From Croceivirga sp. (GTDB lineage Bacteria; Bacteroidota; Bacteroidia; Flavobacteriales; Flavobacteriaceae), in the NCBI GenBank assembly GCA_028281025.1, contig JANQKR010000049.1:92628-156627 (forward strand): 64,000 bases of DNA, read 5' to 3'. The notes below the pieces were generated by a model, which was given only the letters and a program-made list of their open reading frames with translations, made no database searches and was not told the origin of the DNA. A program made the translations under genes and the position numbers. Within the stretch, counting starts at the first letter, position 1, and each line of letters starts with the position of its first letter. Below, one piece after another: positions 8,829 through 18,630 of this stretch.

Positions 8829-9983
8829 ATGTCCAGCAATCACTTAGAGTCACTCATTTTAAAATTCTTGGAAGGCACTATTTCGGAAAAGGAAACGGCC
8901 ATATTAAAGGAATGGTTGCACAAATCGGAATACCGAAAAACGTTCGAGGCCTACATAAAACAACATTTTGAGCTTCAGCTTTTACTGCAAGATTCCGATA
9001 AAGCAAAAGACTATAGCAACATTTTGGCATCCATCCAAAAGGGACAGGCTACCCGAAAACAACCGGTTATAGCTTTCGTTTTGCGCTACGCGGCCATTTT
9101 TGCAGGAATCACAGTGGGTGCCCTATTTGCATATTATCAACTTATTGATCCAAAAAAGCACCAATCCGCACAAGAGAGCAAAGTCACCCTGCAATTGCAG
9201 GATGGTAGCATCAAGGTACTGGAAGAAGGGGCATCGGGCAGTATCATCACTGCCGAGGGTCAAAAGGTAGTCCAACAACAAAAAAACGTTTTGTTGTATG
9301 CCGATACCGTACCACATATCGCAGGGCCCGAAATCATGGCCTACAATGAACTTACAGTACCCTACGGCAAAAAATTCGAACTGAAACTGTCTGACGGTAC
9401 CCATGTATATCTCAATTCAGGTTCCAGTCTCAAATACCCGGTGCGCTTCTTGGTGGATGGCAATCGGGAAGTGTTTCTTGATGGCGAGGCCTATTTTGAA
9501 GTGGAAAAGAACGACGGTAATCCCTTTGTGGTTAATGCCCAAGGGTTCAATACCGTAGTATTGGGCACCAAATTTAATGTATCGAGTTACAAAAACGAAT
9601 ACAATACCTCGACCGTTTTGGTAGAAGGTGCCGTTAGAGTAGAGGGCAATGGTAAGGCTACTGAAATAAGGCCGGGTGAAAGGGCGACCTTTGAAAATGG
9701 AAATATTGCCGTGGACAGGGTAAACGTGGAAAAGCATATCGCTTGGACCAAAGGGCAACTTTATTTTGTGGATGACAGTTTTGCACTTATTCTGAAAGAA
9801 CTTGAGCGCCATTTTGATATGGAAGTACAGGGCAACCACAAAGATCTGGATTCAATTCCGTTTACGGGAACCTTTGAAACAGAGACCCTGGAAGATATTT
9901 TGACCACGTTTCAGTTGCACTCGGATTTTAGCTATAAGGTGAGCGAAAACGGAAAAATCGTATTTATTAACCAACTACAATAA
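8829..9983 (+). CDS. FecR-type anti-sigma factor, inner-membrane sensor
   Basis: The N-terminal 75 residues form the short cytoplasmic anti-sigma region (LEGTISEKETAILKEWL). One membrane helix follows at about 78-100 (FVLRYAAIFAGITVGALFAYY). The periplasmic part carries the FecR core, including VPYGKKFELKLSDGTHVYLNSGS, FLDGEAYFEVEKN and VLGTKFNVSSY, and ends with the DUF4974 domain (about 310-384; FDMEV, FTGTFETETLEDIL). In the Fec paradigm this tail contacts the STN domain of the TonB-dependent transducer and relays its state to the sigma factor. It is 201 bases from the divergent sigma gene and 118 bases upstream of susC. It is intact and of normal length. Confidence 0.95.
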   Translation: MSSNHLESLILKFLEGTISEKETAILKEWLHKSEYRKTFEAYIKQHFELQLLLQDSDKAKDYSNILASIQKGQATRKQPVIAFVLRYAAIFAGITVGALFAYYQLIDPKKHQSAQESKVTLQLQDGSIKVLEEGASGSIITAEGQKVVQQQKNVLLYADTVPHIAGPEIMAYNELTVPYGKKFELKLSDGTHVYLNSGSSLKYPVRFLVDGNREVFLDGEAYFEVEKNDGNPFVVNAQGFNTVVLGTKFNVSSYKNEYNTSTVLVEGAVRVEGNGKATEIRPGERATFENGNIAVDRVNVEKHIAWTKGQLYFVDDSFALILKELERHFDMEVQGNHKDLDSIPFTGTFETETLEDILTTFQLHSDFSYKVSENGKIVFINQLQ

Positions 9984-10026
9984 CCTAAAAATCAAAGCTT
10001 ATGTAAAAATCAAAAAAGACCAAAAA

Positions 10027-10058
10027 AAATCGGGAAATGCTGGCACAAATCCCGATTT
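10027..10058. promoter_or_regulatory. Perfect stem-loop in the spacer before susC
   Basis: AAATCGGGA (10027-10035) and TCCCGATTT (10050-10058) form a 9-bp stem with a 14-base loop, in the 118-base leader between fecR and susC. On the + strand it is not followed by a T run; an A run precedes it, so it would look like a terminator only for minus-strand transcription. An mRNA-stabilising or attenuating leader element between the low-abundance regulator and the abundant transporter is plausible. Confidence 0.45.
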
Positions 10059-10101
10059 ATACAAACTGATTAAAGCAAATAACTAAAATCAAATTAAAGA
10101 T

Positions 10102-13100
10102 ATGAAAATAATAACTCAATGTAGAGGGCAACTCCCTTTGCAGAAGCTGAAGTTTGACCTAAAGATGAAACTTTCCGCCATGTTTATAGCCATTGTCCTT
10201 TTTCAGGTCAATGCGAACGAAAGCTACTCCCAAGGTGCCAAAATAACCATGGATTTGGAAGGTGCCACGGTCGGGGAGGCCATGGAAAAGATTGAAGACA
10301 TTACAGACTTTCGTTTTCTTTATAGCCGTCCCGAGATCGACTTAGATCGCAAAGTGACCCTAAAGGCGCAAAAGAAATCCATCCAATACATTTTGCGCAG
10401 CTTGTTCAGAAGCACGGGCACCACCTTTGCCATCAATGCCAACCAGATTGTGCTAAGAACAAAGAGCGGTAAAAAACTGGCCATTGCTGCGGAAATGCCC
10501 CCACCCGCCCCAGACATCGTTCAACGTACCATAACGGGTACGGTCACCGATGAAAATGGCGCCCCTTTGCCCGGTGCCAGTATTGTGGAGAAGGGAACTT
10601 CCAATGGGACACAGACTGATTTTGATGGGAATTTTTCCATAGATGTCACGGATGATAATGCGGTTTTGGTCATTTCCTATATCGGTTTTGCCACCAAGGA
10701 AATAGCTGTCAACAACCAAAGCAATATTGGCGTAACCTTACAGGCAGATACGGCCGGTCTTGACGAAGTTGTGGTTATCGGTTATGGCTCGGTGAAAAGA
10801 AGGGACCTTACCGGATCGGTGGCCTCAGTGCAGGCAGAGGAAATTGTCAAAGTGCCCACGGCCAGGATTGATGATGCCCTGCGGGGCCGGGTGGCAGGTT
10901 TGCAAATTGTTTCTTCAGGAGGAAACCCAGGGGCAAACAATACCATACGAATCAGAGGAAGCAATTCACTGGCGGCCAACAATGAGCCCTTGGTGGTCAT
11001 TGATGGTTTTATAGGCGGGGGCGACATCAACAGTATCAATACCAACGATATCCAATCGGTTGATGTGCTCAAAGATGCTTCTGCGCTGGCCATATATGGT
11101 GCCAGGGGTGCCAATGGTGTCATTGTCATCACCACAAAGAGGGGAAGGGTCAATCAGGAGCCCCAGATCACCTATTCAAGTTATGTGAGTTCAGAACAGA
11201 TTGCCGACCAAATAGATCCCTTAAGTAGGGAAGAGTACATAGCCGTTCAAGATATCGCCAATCCCGGGCGTAATTACGGTGATGCAAACACTGATTGGGC
11301 CGATTTGATTCTTAAAAACGGCTTTACCACAGAAAATACGGTAAGTGTTGCTGGAGGAAGTGAAAAAACACAGTATTACCTATCGGCCAATTATTTTAGG
11401 AGAGAAGGCAATGTAGTCAATGATCTGTTCAAAAGGTATCAAGTTCGGTTGAATCTGGATACCAAAATTGGCAATCACATTAAGATAGGAACGACTACCT
11501 CCTTGAGCCGTATTGAAAGCGATGGTGCGGGTATAGGAACAGGTGACGTATTCTATGATCCAACCATTCCCGTTCGAGATGAAAACGGCGATTTTTTCAT
11601 CCAAGACTTTACCAATTCAAATCCGGACAATCCCGTTAGCCGCACTTCTCAGCTTATAAGGGACAATAGGACCAATAGGGTTTTGACCAATCTGTTTGCT
11701 GAAATCGATTTGTTCGATGGTCTTTCTTTTAAGGCTAGTGCTGCTGTCGATGCAACCTTTTTCAAAGAGATTGAATTTACACCAAGTACCCTAGGTTCCC
11801 AAATCTTGCTCAACAGAACCGGTGAGGCCAATTTACGGTCAGACGAAACATTTAACTTTTTAACGGAATACACCCTTAACTACAACAAAACCTTTGGGGA
11901 CCACAGTATCAATGCGGTTTTGGGGTACACCCAGCAGACCAATGAATACGAGCGTCTAGACGCTGATGGAAGAAACTTTGTTAGCGATATTTTTACCTAC
12001 AACGATCTTGGTGGTGCCCAAAATCAACCTGTTCTCGATGATGAGGGAAACCTGCAATCGATTATTGATAACAGTATTGTAGATTCAGCGGGCAACGATT
12101 GGGCCATTGAGTCCTTTCTGGCCAGGGCAAACTATACCTATAAGAACAAGTATTTGTTTACGTTTTCCGGAAGATACGATGGATCGTCACGATTTGCGGC
12201 CAACAACAAACGGGCCTTTTTTCCATCGGGAGCCTTTTCCTGGAGGGTTTCCGAAGAACCGTTTATGAAAGATTCCCCCATTAAAAATCTAAAATTCAGG
12301 GCTTCTTATGGCTCCATTGGTAACCAGGCGATTGGTCTATTCCAGTCTTTGGCACGTTTGGGCACCTCGAATTCCATTGGGGTACTAGGTTTGAATAGGG
12401 ATTTCGGTTATATATTTGATGGGGCAGTTCAGACAGGGTTTGGGCCTACTTCCATTGACAATCCTGATTTGACTTGGGAAACAACCACCTCCTTGGATTT
12501 GGGGGTTGATTTTGGACTGTTCAACAACGCTTTGAACGTCACCTTTGATTATTATAATAAAAAGACGACAGATTTGCTGGTAGTCGTTCCTATTGCTGAT
12601 TTTACAGGATTTACAAGTACGTTAAGAAATTTTGGGAGTATCCGCAACACCGGATTTGAACTGGTATTGAACTCCTTGAATGTAAATACGGAGAATTTTA
12701 CATGGGAAACTACCCTTAACATTTCCCGAAATAGAAATGAGGTGTTGACACTTGCAAATCCAGAAGGTGAAATACCAGTGCTTCAAGGCTATAATGGGCT
12801 TGGCCAGCAGACATTTGGTCTGCTTCGGGTAGGAGAACCCATAGGGGTATTTTATGGTCTTACCAGGGATGGGATCTGGAATGATCAAGCAGAAATCGAT
12901 GCTGCACCCAACGAACTTGGTACGAACACAGGGGCCCAACCCGGTTTTAAACGCTATGTTGATGTCAATGAAGATGGCTTTATAGATGATGAAGACAGGG
13001 ACATTATTGGGGATCCCAATCCAGATTTTTTTGGGGGAATCGATAACACCTTTACCTACAAAGATTTTGACCTGTCCGTATTTTTTCAATTCTCAGTAGG

Positions 13101-13497
13101 AAACGATATCAACAACTACGGGGCGAATAGTAGTTTAGATAGGAGAGAACTGGTTTTGGACGCTTGGAGTGAGACAAATACCACCAGTAATTCCCCTTCC
13201 ATAAGGGATTTACAGAACACTAGTTTTTTTCCTGATGATACTTGGATTGAAGATGGGTCTTTCCTAAGGTTGAGAACCTTGTCATTAGGGTATAACCTGC
13301 CAGTGGAAACCATAAATTTTGTAAGAAATGCGAGGATATACGCCACGGCTACCAATTTGTTTACCATCACAGGCTATTCGGGCATAAACCCGGATGTGAG
13401 CTCAGATGGGGCGGATAGCAATTTGGCCAGGGGATTTGATAGAAATGACTTCCCATTCATAAGAACATTCACGCTCGGTATAAATGTTAACTTTTAA
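10102..13497 (+). CDS. susC: SusC-like TonB-dependent transporter with STN signalling domain
   Basis: The domain order is clear: signal region to about residue 40, STN domain at about 46-118 (MDLEGATVGEAMEKIED, FLYSRPEIDL), a carboxypeptidase-regulatory-like beta-sandwich at about 140-215 (TITGTVTDENGAPLPGASI), the TonB plug from about 218 (LDEVVVIGYGSVKRRDLTGS; NTIRIRGSNSL; ALAIYGARGANGVIVITTK), and a 22-strand barrel ending in TLGINVNF with the terminal aromatic expected of outer-membrane proteins. At 1131 aa the length is normal. It would carry oligosaccharides across the outer membrane, energised by TonB-ExbBD, together with the SusD lid encoded 10 bases downstream. The STN domain is the part that normally talks to FecR, so this transporter is probably also the locus's signal input. 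Substrate cannot be read from sequence. Confidence 0.97.
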   Translation: MKIITQCRGQLPLQKLKFDLKMKLSAMFIAIVLFQVNANESYSQGAKITMDLEGATVGEAMEKIEDITDFRFLYSRPEIDLDRKVTLKAQKKSIQYILRSLFRSTGTTFAINANQIVLRTKSGKKLAIAAEMPPPAPDIVQRTITGTVTDENGAPLPGASIVEKGTSNGTQTDFDGNFSIDVTDDNAVLVISYIGFATKEIAVNNQSNIGVTLQADTAGLDEVVVIGYGSVKRRDLTGSVASVQAEEIVKVPTARIDDALRGRVAGLQIVSSGGNPGANNTIRIRGSNSLAANNEPLVVIDGFIGGGDINSINTNDIQSVDVLKDASALAIYGARGANGVIVITTKRGRVNQEPQITYSSYVSSEQIADQIDPLSREEYIAVQDIANPGRNYGDANTDWADLILKNGFTTENTVSVAGGSEKTQYYLSANYFRREGNVVNDLFKRYQVRLNLDTKIGNHIKIGTTTSLSRIESDGAGIGTGDVFYDPTIPVRDENGDFFIQDFTNSNPDNPVSRTSQLIRDNRTNRVLTNLFAEIDLFDGLSFKASAAVDATFFKEIEFTPSTLGSQILLNRTGEANLRSDETFNFLTEYTLNYNKTFGDHSINAVLGYTQQTNEYERLDADGRNFVSDIFTYNDLGGAQNQPVLDDEGNLQSIIDNSIVDSAGNDWAIESFLARANYTYKNKYLFTFSGRYDGSSRFAANNKRAFFPSGAFSWRVSEEPFMKDSPIKNLKFRASYGSIGNQAIGLFQSLARLGTSNSIGVLGLNRDFGYIFDGAVQTGFGPTSIDNPDLTWETTTSLDLGVDFGLFNNALNVTFDYYNKKTTDLLVVVPIADFTGFTSTLRNFGSIRNTGFELVLNSLNVNTENFTWETTLNISRNRNEVLTLANPEGEIPVLQGYNGLGQQTFGLLRVGEPIGVFYGLTRDGIWNDQAEIDAAPNELGTNTGAQPGFKRYVDVNEDGFIDDEDRDIIGDPNPDFFGGIDNTFTYKDFDLSVFFQFSVGNDINNYGANSSLDRRELVLDAWSETNTTSNSPSIRDLQNTSFFPDDTWIEDGSFLRLRTLSLGYNLPVETINFVRNARIYATATNLFTITGYSGINPDVSSDGADSNLARGFDRNDFPFIRTFTLGINVNF

Positions 13498-13507
13498 AAA
13501 AAAGACT

Positions 13508-14995
13508 ATGAAAAACACATTTTTAAAACGTAGTGCACTATTTGGATTCTTATCTCTATTACTGGCATCTTGCACGGATTTAGATGAGATTCCAAGGGAT
13601 GAGTTCACTCCATCCAATTTTTTTCTAACCGAAGCTGATGCAGAAGCTGCTGTAACTTCTGCATATGCAGGGGTGGCAGCAGATGAGGTGTGGAATTTTG
13701 GAATAGGTTGGGGAGGAACGGATATTTGCTTTTACCGTTGGCAAGATCCGTTTTCAAGTTATGTAGGATTGAATGCCGATTTTACCATTACATCATTAAT
13801 TTATACAGATTTATATTCTGGGGTAGGTAGGGCCAATACTGCGATTATTGGAATTACTGGAATGGAGAATATTGATGAGTCCTTGAGGGTACAGTTATTG
13901 GCCGAGGCTAAGTTTTTAAGGGCCTATTTTTACTATAATTTGACCAACTTATTTGGTGACCTGCCACTTCTTACAGAGCCCGTAACAAGTTTTGAAGAAA
14001 CTGAAGCGTTGGCCGTACGTACCCCTGTAGCCGATATTTACAATGAATTGATTATTCCTGATTTACAACAGGCTGTAGCCGATTTGCCCACTCTGGAACG
14101 TAGACAGGGAACGGTTACTACCTACGCGGCATCTTTGTTGTTGGCCAAAGCTTATATGTATAGGGGAGACTATCAAAATGCCAATACGGCACTTGATGGT
14201 GTAATAGGGCAAGCGAATTTAGGATTGGCCGCAGATTATTTTGACTTATTTAGAGTAGGCAATGAATTTCAATCGGTACCCGGCTTGGATGGTGGTATGG
14301 TACGAGAAGATATTTTTGATGCCCAGTTTTCCCAAGACTTCAATGGTAATGCCATGGTACATTGGATGGGTTCGGAATCCTTTAATCCTCTTAGTAATGG
14401 CGGTGCTGGTTGGAGCAACATCTTGCCTACGGTCGATTATGTAAATATGTTCGACCAAACCAACGATGTAAGGTTTCAACAAATCTATACGGACGCATTT
14501 GGAGACCGGGATCTAAGGGACGAAGATTTGACCAATGAATGGTTGTACAATGTGCGAAAATATATGGATGATTCCGGTGCCGCGCCTAACAATGAAGGCG
14601 GTATGAACATTCATATATTAAGGTATGCCGATGCTCTTCTTCTAAAAGCGGAAGCGGTGAATGAACTCAATGGGCCTGATGCTGCCTATCAATATATCAA
14701 CCCTGTAAGACGAAGGGCGGGGATAAGTGAATTAAGTGGCTTATCCAAAGACCAGCTATTGGATTCCATTAAAGTAGAAAGAGCTAGGGAATTGGGCTTT
14801 GAAGATAATAGGCGGTTCGATCTTCTACGATGGGGAGACTTAGTTACTGCAGTAAGGGGCTTATCTGAAGATAGAACAGATGGTCCTGCGAATATACAAG
14901 AGCATAATGTATTGATGCCCATACCACAGTCTGAAATAGATGCTACCAATGGAAAATTGGGACAAAACCCGGGTTATGCCGCAGGAGGTAATTAA
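13508..14995 (+). CDS. susD: SusD-like surface glycan-binding lipoprotein
   Basis: The start at 13508 gives a lipoprotein signal with lipobox LLASC (Cys 22); an in-frame ATG at 13484 overlaps susC and would place a charged leader before the signal. The protein (495 aa) has the SusD/RagB organisation: an N-terminal FLTEADAEAAVTSAYAG helix, AEAKFLRAYFYYNLTNLFGDLPL, TPVADIYNELIIPDLQQAVADLP and TYAASLLLAKAYMYRGDYQNA helical repeats. The C-terminal half has LRYADALLLKAEAVNELN and ERARELGFEDNRRFDLLRWG, ending in the usual MPIPQSEIDATNGKLGQNPGY. It is anchored on the outer face of the outer membrane and closes over SusC to capture the oligosaccharide. It is intact and clearly paired with SusC. Confidence 0.97.
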   Translation: MKNTFLKRSALFGFLSLLLASCTDLDEIPRDEFTPSNFFLTEADAEAAVTSAYAGVAADEVWNFGIGWGGTDICFYRWQDPFSSYVGLNADFTITSLIYTDLYSGVGRANTAIIGITGMENIDESLRVQLLAEAKFLRAYFYYNLTNLFGDLPLLTEPVTSFEETEALAVRTPVADIYNELIIPDLQQAVADLPTLERRQGTVTTYAASLLLAKAYMYRGDYQNANTALDGVIGQANLGLAADYFDLFRVGNEFQSVPGLDGGMVREDIFDAQFSQDFNGNAMVHWMGSESFNPLSNGGAGWSNILPTVDYVNMFDQTNDVRFQQIYTDAFGDRDLRDEDLTNEWLYNVRKYMDDSGAAPNNEGGMNIHILRYADALLLKAEAVNELNGPDAAYQYINPVRRRAGISELSGLSKDQLLDSIKVERARELGFEDNRRFDLLRWGDLVTAVRGLSEDRTDGPANIQEHNVLMPIPQSEIDATNGKLGQNPGYAAGGN

Positions 14996-15044
14996 AGATG
15001 TTCCTTGGCAGGAATATTTGAGTTAGTTAGTTTTTTCTAGAGTA

Positions 15045-15077
15045 AGCCAAGGGACACTTTCCAATAGTTCCTTGGCT
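15045..15077 (+). terminator. Likely intrinsic terminator after susD
   Basis: AGCCAAGGGAC (15045-15055) pairs with GTTCCTTGGCT (15067-15077) with one G-U wobble and an 11-base loop, followed by TTT. A second GTTCCTTGGC at 15000-15009 could pair with the same left arm instead, so two mutually exclusive hairpins are possible. It would reduce transcription from susCD into the downstream enzymes. Confidence 0.6.
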
Positions 15078-15191
15078 TTTGAAATAGCAGTGCTGTTGGG
15101 CCAATTTATATGTATGACTTTTTATGCAGTTGGAATCGAGTCAAAGAGGAACCCTACGGACCTTTTTTGCAAAAATTAAATTCTAAAGGGT

Positions 15192-18100
15192 ATGCAGGGT
15201 AGGAATAATCATTTTTTTCACTCCATTGTTTTTGGAGTATTACTCATTTCCGCTTGTTCCGAGCGAAAGGCGCCTGAATCTATAGCCGAAAAGAAGAATC
15301 ATAAAATGTTTGAAATTCTATCACCGAAGGAATCAGGGATAAACTTTGCCAATAAGTTGCCCGAATCCACACGGATGAACGGCCTGTTTTATGAATACTA
15401 CTACAATGGCAGTGGTGTGGCCACGGGCGATTTTGACAATGATGGGCTCGTGGACATCTACTTTGTGTCCACCTTGGACAAAAATAAACTTTACCTTAAT
15501 ACGGGCGACCTCAACTTTAAGGACAGCGGGCCCCAAACAAGCGTAGGAGGCAAAGCACTTTTTCAAACCGGGGTGACCACCGTGGACATCAATAATGATG
15601 GCTGGTTGGATATTTACGTATGTGCTTCCGGAAAGTTTGAAGACCCCAATAAAAGAAAAAACGAGTTGTACGTCAATCAAGGGCTGAACGAAAACAATGA
15701 GGTGTTTTTTGAAGAAAAAGCTGCGGATTATGGGTTGGACCTTCCCAACTTCTCCACCCAGGCCGCTTTTTTTGACTATGACCGTGATGGCGACTTGGAT
15801 ATGTTCCTTATCAACCATGATGTGAATGTGTACCAAAACGAATTGTTGGAAGTGTATGCCAATAGCACCTCCAACTTGAGTGGGGATGCCTTGTTCAAAA
15901 ATGAAAACGGTTTTTTTGTGGATGTTACCACCGATGCAGGTATTGTGAACAATCGATTGAGTTTTGGGTTGGGCCTGGCCACGGGAGATGTGAACAACGA
16001 TGGATGGCCCGACGTTTACGTAAGTCACGATTTTTCTGGAAGGGACCATCTCTACCTAAATGCCAAAGATGGCACATTTAAAGAAACCACCCTGGCATCG
16101 TTGAACCATATTTCCAACTTCTCCATGGGCAACGACATGGCTGATTTTAACAATGATGGCTGGTTGGACGTTGTGACCTTGGATATGATGTCCGAGGACA
16201 ATTATGGAATAAAGACCAGCATGAGCAGTATGAACCCCGAACAGTTTTATAAGGTAGTGGGCGCGGACCAGCATTATCAATATATGTTCAATGCACTCCA
16301 AATGAACAATGGGGTGACCGATACAAACCAACCGCCCCAATTTTCGGATATCGCCCAAATGGCGGGAATTTCCAGTACCGATTGGAGTTGGGCACCCTTG
16401 ATGTTCGATATGGATTTGGATGGTCTTAAAGACATGTTTGTCTCCAATGGGATAAAAAGGGATTTTAGAAATAATGACTTTGTCAATTTCCATAAAGAGT
16501 TAAGGGCACAACTATCGCAGCAAAAAACACTGGACGAAAGGGCTTATGTGGCCACGGTCATGGCCAGGATTCCCACCAGGAACAAACCCAACTATTTTTA
16601 TAGGAACAAGGGTGACCTGACCTTTGAAAACAAAAATGAGGTTTGGGCCGATGGCAATCCTACAAGTTCAAACGGGGCCGCCATAGCAGATTTTGACAAT
16701 GATGGCGATATGGATTTGGTGGTCAACAATACGGACAGTCTCTCCTATATACAAAAGAATTTGGCCCGTGAATTTGAACAGGGCAATTACCTTAAGGTCG
16801 CCTTCAAGGGGAGTTCAAAAAACAGTTTGGGGATTGGTGCCAAAGTTATGGTCACCACGCCCAACGAAAACCAAATGCATGAACATTACGTAACCAGGGG
16901 CTTTCAATCGGCCGTTGCTCCAGGCCTGCATTTTGGTTTGGATAATGAAAAAACTGTTGAAAAACTAAAGGTGATTTGGCCCGACGGCAAAGTACAGCTC
17001 CTCAAAAAAATAAAGACCAACCAAACCCTTACGATGGATTATCGGGATGCAGTTGCTGTTACTGCCAAAACGGATGAAGGTGACGAAAACAAAAGATGGT
17101 TCAAAACTATGGATGTTGGGACCGCCATAGCCTATAAGCATATGGAGAACGAGTTTGACGACTTTGAAAGGGAAAGCCTGTTGCCGCATAGAATGTCGCA
17201 ATTCGGTCCCGCTTTGGCCACAGCCGATGTCAATGGTGACGGTCTGGACGATATCTATGTAGGGGGAAGTGCCGGGAATAAGGGCCATTTGTTTTTGCAA
17301 AATAGCGATGGCAGCTTCGTCTCCGTTCAAGAAAAGCTGTTTAAAGCGGAAAAAAAATACGAAGATGTTGGGGCCACCTTTTTTGATGCCGACAACGATG
17401 GCGATTTGGATCTATATGTGGTCAGTGGCGGCAATGAAGCCGAGGCCCAATCCAACAAATATGAAGACCGATTTTACGAGAATAAAAATGGCACTTTTGG
17501 GAGAACTACAGGAGTTTTGCCAAAATTATATGAAAGTGGCTCATGTGTAAGGCCCCATGATTATGACGGCGATGGCGATATGGACCTCTTTGTTGGCGGC
17601 AGGCAAGTCCCGGGAAAATACCCCATTTCCCCGAACAGCTACCTATTACAAAATAGCTATAGCGAAACAGCAGACCTGTCCTTTACCGATGTTACTCCCC
17701 AAGTGGCACCGGCCATGGAGAAAATGGGCATGGTCACCGATGCCGTATGGGTCGATATTGATAATGACGGGTTAACGGATCTTGCCGTAACCGGGGAGTG
17801 GATGCCCATTACCATACTGAAGAACACGGGCACCTTATTTGAGGATAAAACCCAGGAATACGGCTTGTCGGAAGATACAGGATGGTGGTTCAGTGTAGCG
17901 GCGGCCGATTTTGACAACGATGGTGATATGGATTTGATGGGAGGAAATCTGGGACTTAATTATAAATACAAGGCCAGCAAGGAAGAACCTTTTGAAATCT
18001 ATGCCACCGATTTTGACGATAGTGGGGATTTGGATATTGTTTTGGGCTATTACAACGGCGGGGATTTGTTCCCGCTGCGTGGCAGGGAATGTTCCTCCAA

Positions 18101-18584
18101 CCAAATGCCGTTTATCAAAGAAAAGTTTCCCTCATACGATGCCTTCGGAAAAGCGACCTTAATCGATGTTTATGGAGGTGAAAAGTTGGAGGGGGCAACA
18201 CATTATGCAGCCAAAAACTTCGCCAGCAGCTATTTTGAAAACAAAGAAGGGAAGCGTTTTGAAGTAGTAAAATTGCCGATGGAAGTGCAATTGTCGTCGG
18301 TCAACGTCATCCTGCCCCAAGACTTTGATCAAGATGGGAACATGGATGTTGTTGTCGCGGGCAACCTATACGGTTCCGAAGTGGAAACCCCTAGGAATGA
18401 TGCCGGTTTTGGCCTATTCCTAAAAGGGGATGGCATAGGCGGGTTTGTCCCAATACCGGCACACCAGAGTGGCATAAGCATCAGTGGTGAGGTACGGCAA
18501 ACGGCGGCATTGCGGGTATCAGGACAGAAAATGTATGTCATGGCCATCAATCAAGGGCCGCTTGTCGCAATCAAAAAAATGTAA
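15192..18584 (+). CDS. FG-GAP/ASPIC-UnbV (CRTAC1-like) repeat lipoprotein
   Basis: Lipobox LLISAC places the lipidated Cys at residue 22. The 1130-residue protein is built of FG-GAP/VCBS propeller repeats, each with a calcium-type loop such as DFDNDGLVDIY, DINNDGWLDIY, DYDRDGDLDMF, DVNNDGWPDVY and DFDNDGDMDLV. An ASPIC/UnbV domain lies at about 530-620 (NSLGIGAKVMVTT; WPDGKVQLLKKI), then a second set of repeats runs to the C-terminus. Proteins of this kind are common just after susCD in Bacteroidota and are assumed to be surface glycan-binding partners; no enzymatic activity is known to me. It lies 196 bases past susD behind a probable terminator, and its stop is 46 bases before the next gene, which carries related repeats. 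Confidence 0.88.
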   Translation: MQGRNNHFFHSIVFGVLLISACSERKAPESIAEKKNHKMFEILSPKESGINFANKLPESTRMNGLFYEYYYNGSGVATGDFDNDGLVDIYFVSTLDKNKLYLNTGDLNFKDSGPQTSVGGKALFQTGVTTVDINNDGWLDIYVCASGKFEDPNKRKNELYVNQGLNENNEVFFEEKAADYGLDLPNFSTQAAFFDYDRDGDLDMFLINHDVNVYQNELLEVYANSTSNLSGDALFKNENGFFVDVTTDAGIVNNRLSFGLGLATGDVNNDGWPDVYVSHDFSGRDHLYLNAKDGTFKETTLASLNHISNFSMGNDMADFNNDGWLDVVTLDMMSEDNYGIKTSMSSMNPEQFYKVVGADQHYQYMFNALQMNNGVTDTNQPPQFSDIAQMAGISSTDWSWAPLMFDMDLDGLKDMFVSNGIKRDFRNNDFVNFHKELRAQLSQQKTLDERAYVATVMARIPTRNKPNYFYRNKGDLTFENKNEVWADGNPTSSNGAAIADFDNDGDMDLVVNNTDSLSYIQKNLAREFEQGNYLKVAFKGSSKNSLGIGAKVMVTTPNENQMHEHYVTRGFQSAVAPGLHFGLDNEKTVEKLKVIWPDGKVQLLKKIKTNQTLTMDYRDAVAVTAKTDEGDENKRWFKTMDVGTAIAYKHMENEFDDFERESLLPHRMSQFGPALATADVNGDGLDDIYVGGSAGNKGHLFLQNSDGSFVSVQEKLFKAEKKYEDVGATFFDADNDGDLDLYVVSGGNEAEAQSNKYEDRFYENKNGTFGRTTGVLPKLYESGSCVRPHDYDGDGDMDLFVGGRQVPGKYPISPNSYLLQNSYSETADLSFTDVTPQVAPAMEKMGMVTDAVWVDIDNDGLTDLAVTGEWMPITILKNTGTLFEDKTQEYGLSEDTGWWFSVAAADFDNDGDMDLMGGNLGLNYKYKASKEEPFEIYATDFDDSGDLDIVLGYYNGGDLFPLRGRECSSNQMPFIKEKFPSYDAFGKATLIDVYGGEKLEGATHYAAKNFASSYFENKEGKRFEVVKLPMEVQLSSVNVILPQDFDQDGNMDVVVAGNLYGSEVETPRNDAGFGLFLKGDGIGGFVPIPAHQSGISISGEVRQTAALRVSGQKMYVMAINQGPLVAIKKM

Positions 18585-18630
18585 CTATGAATTGATCTCC
18601 AATATTCGAGATTGGATAATTGCTTATGAA

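Noticed and set aside
15333..16049. Minus-strand reading frame (238 codons) opposite the ASPIC lipoprotein
   Set aside because: It is antisense to FG-GAP repeats; the repetitive GAC/AAT-rich text creates open antisense frames rich in Val and Ile without real features.
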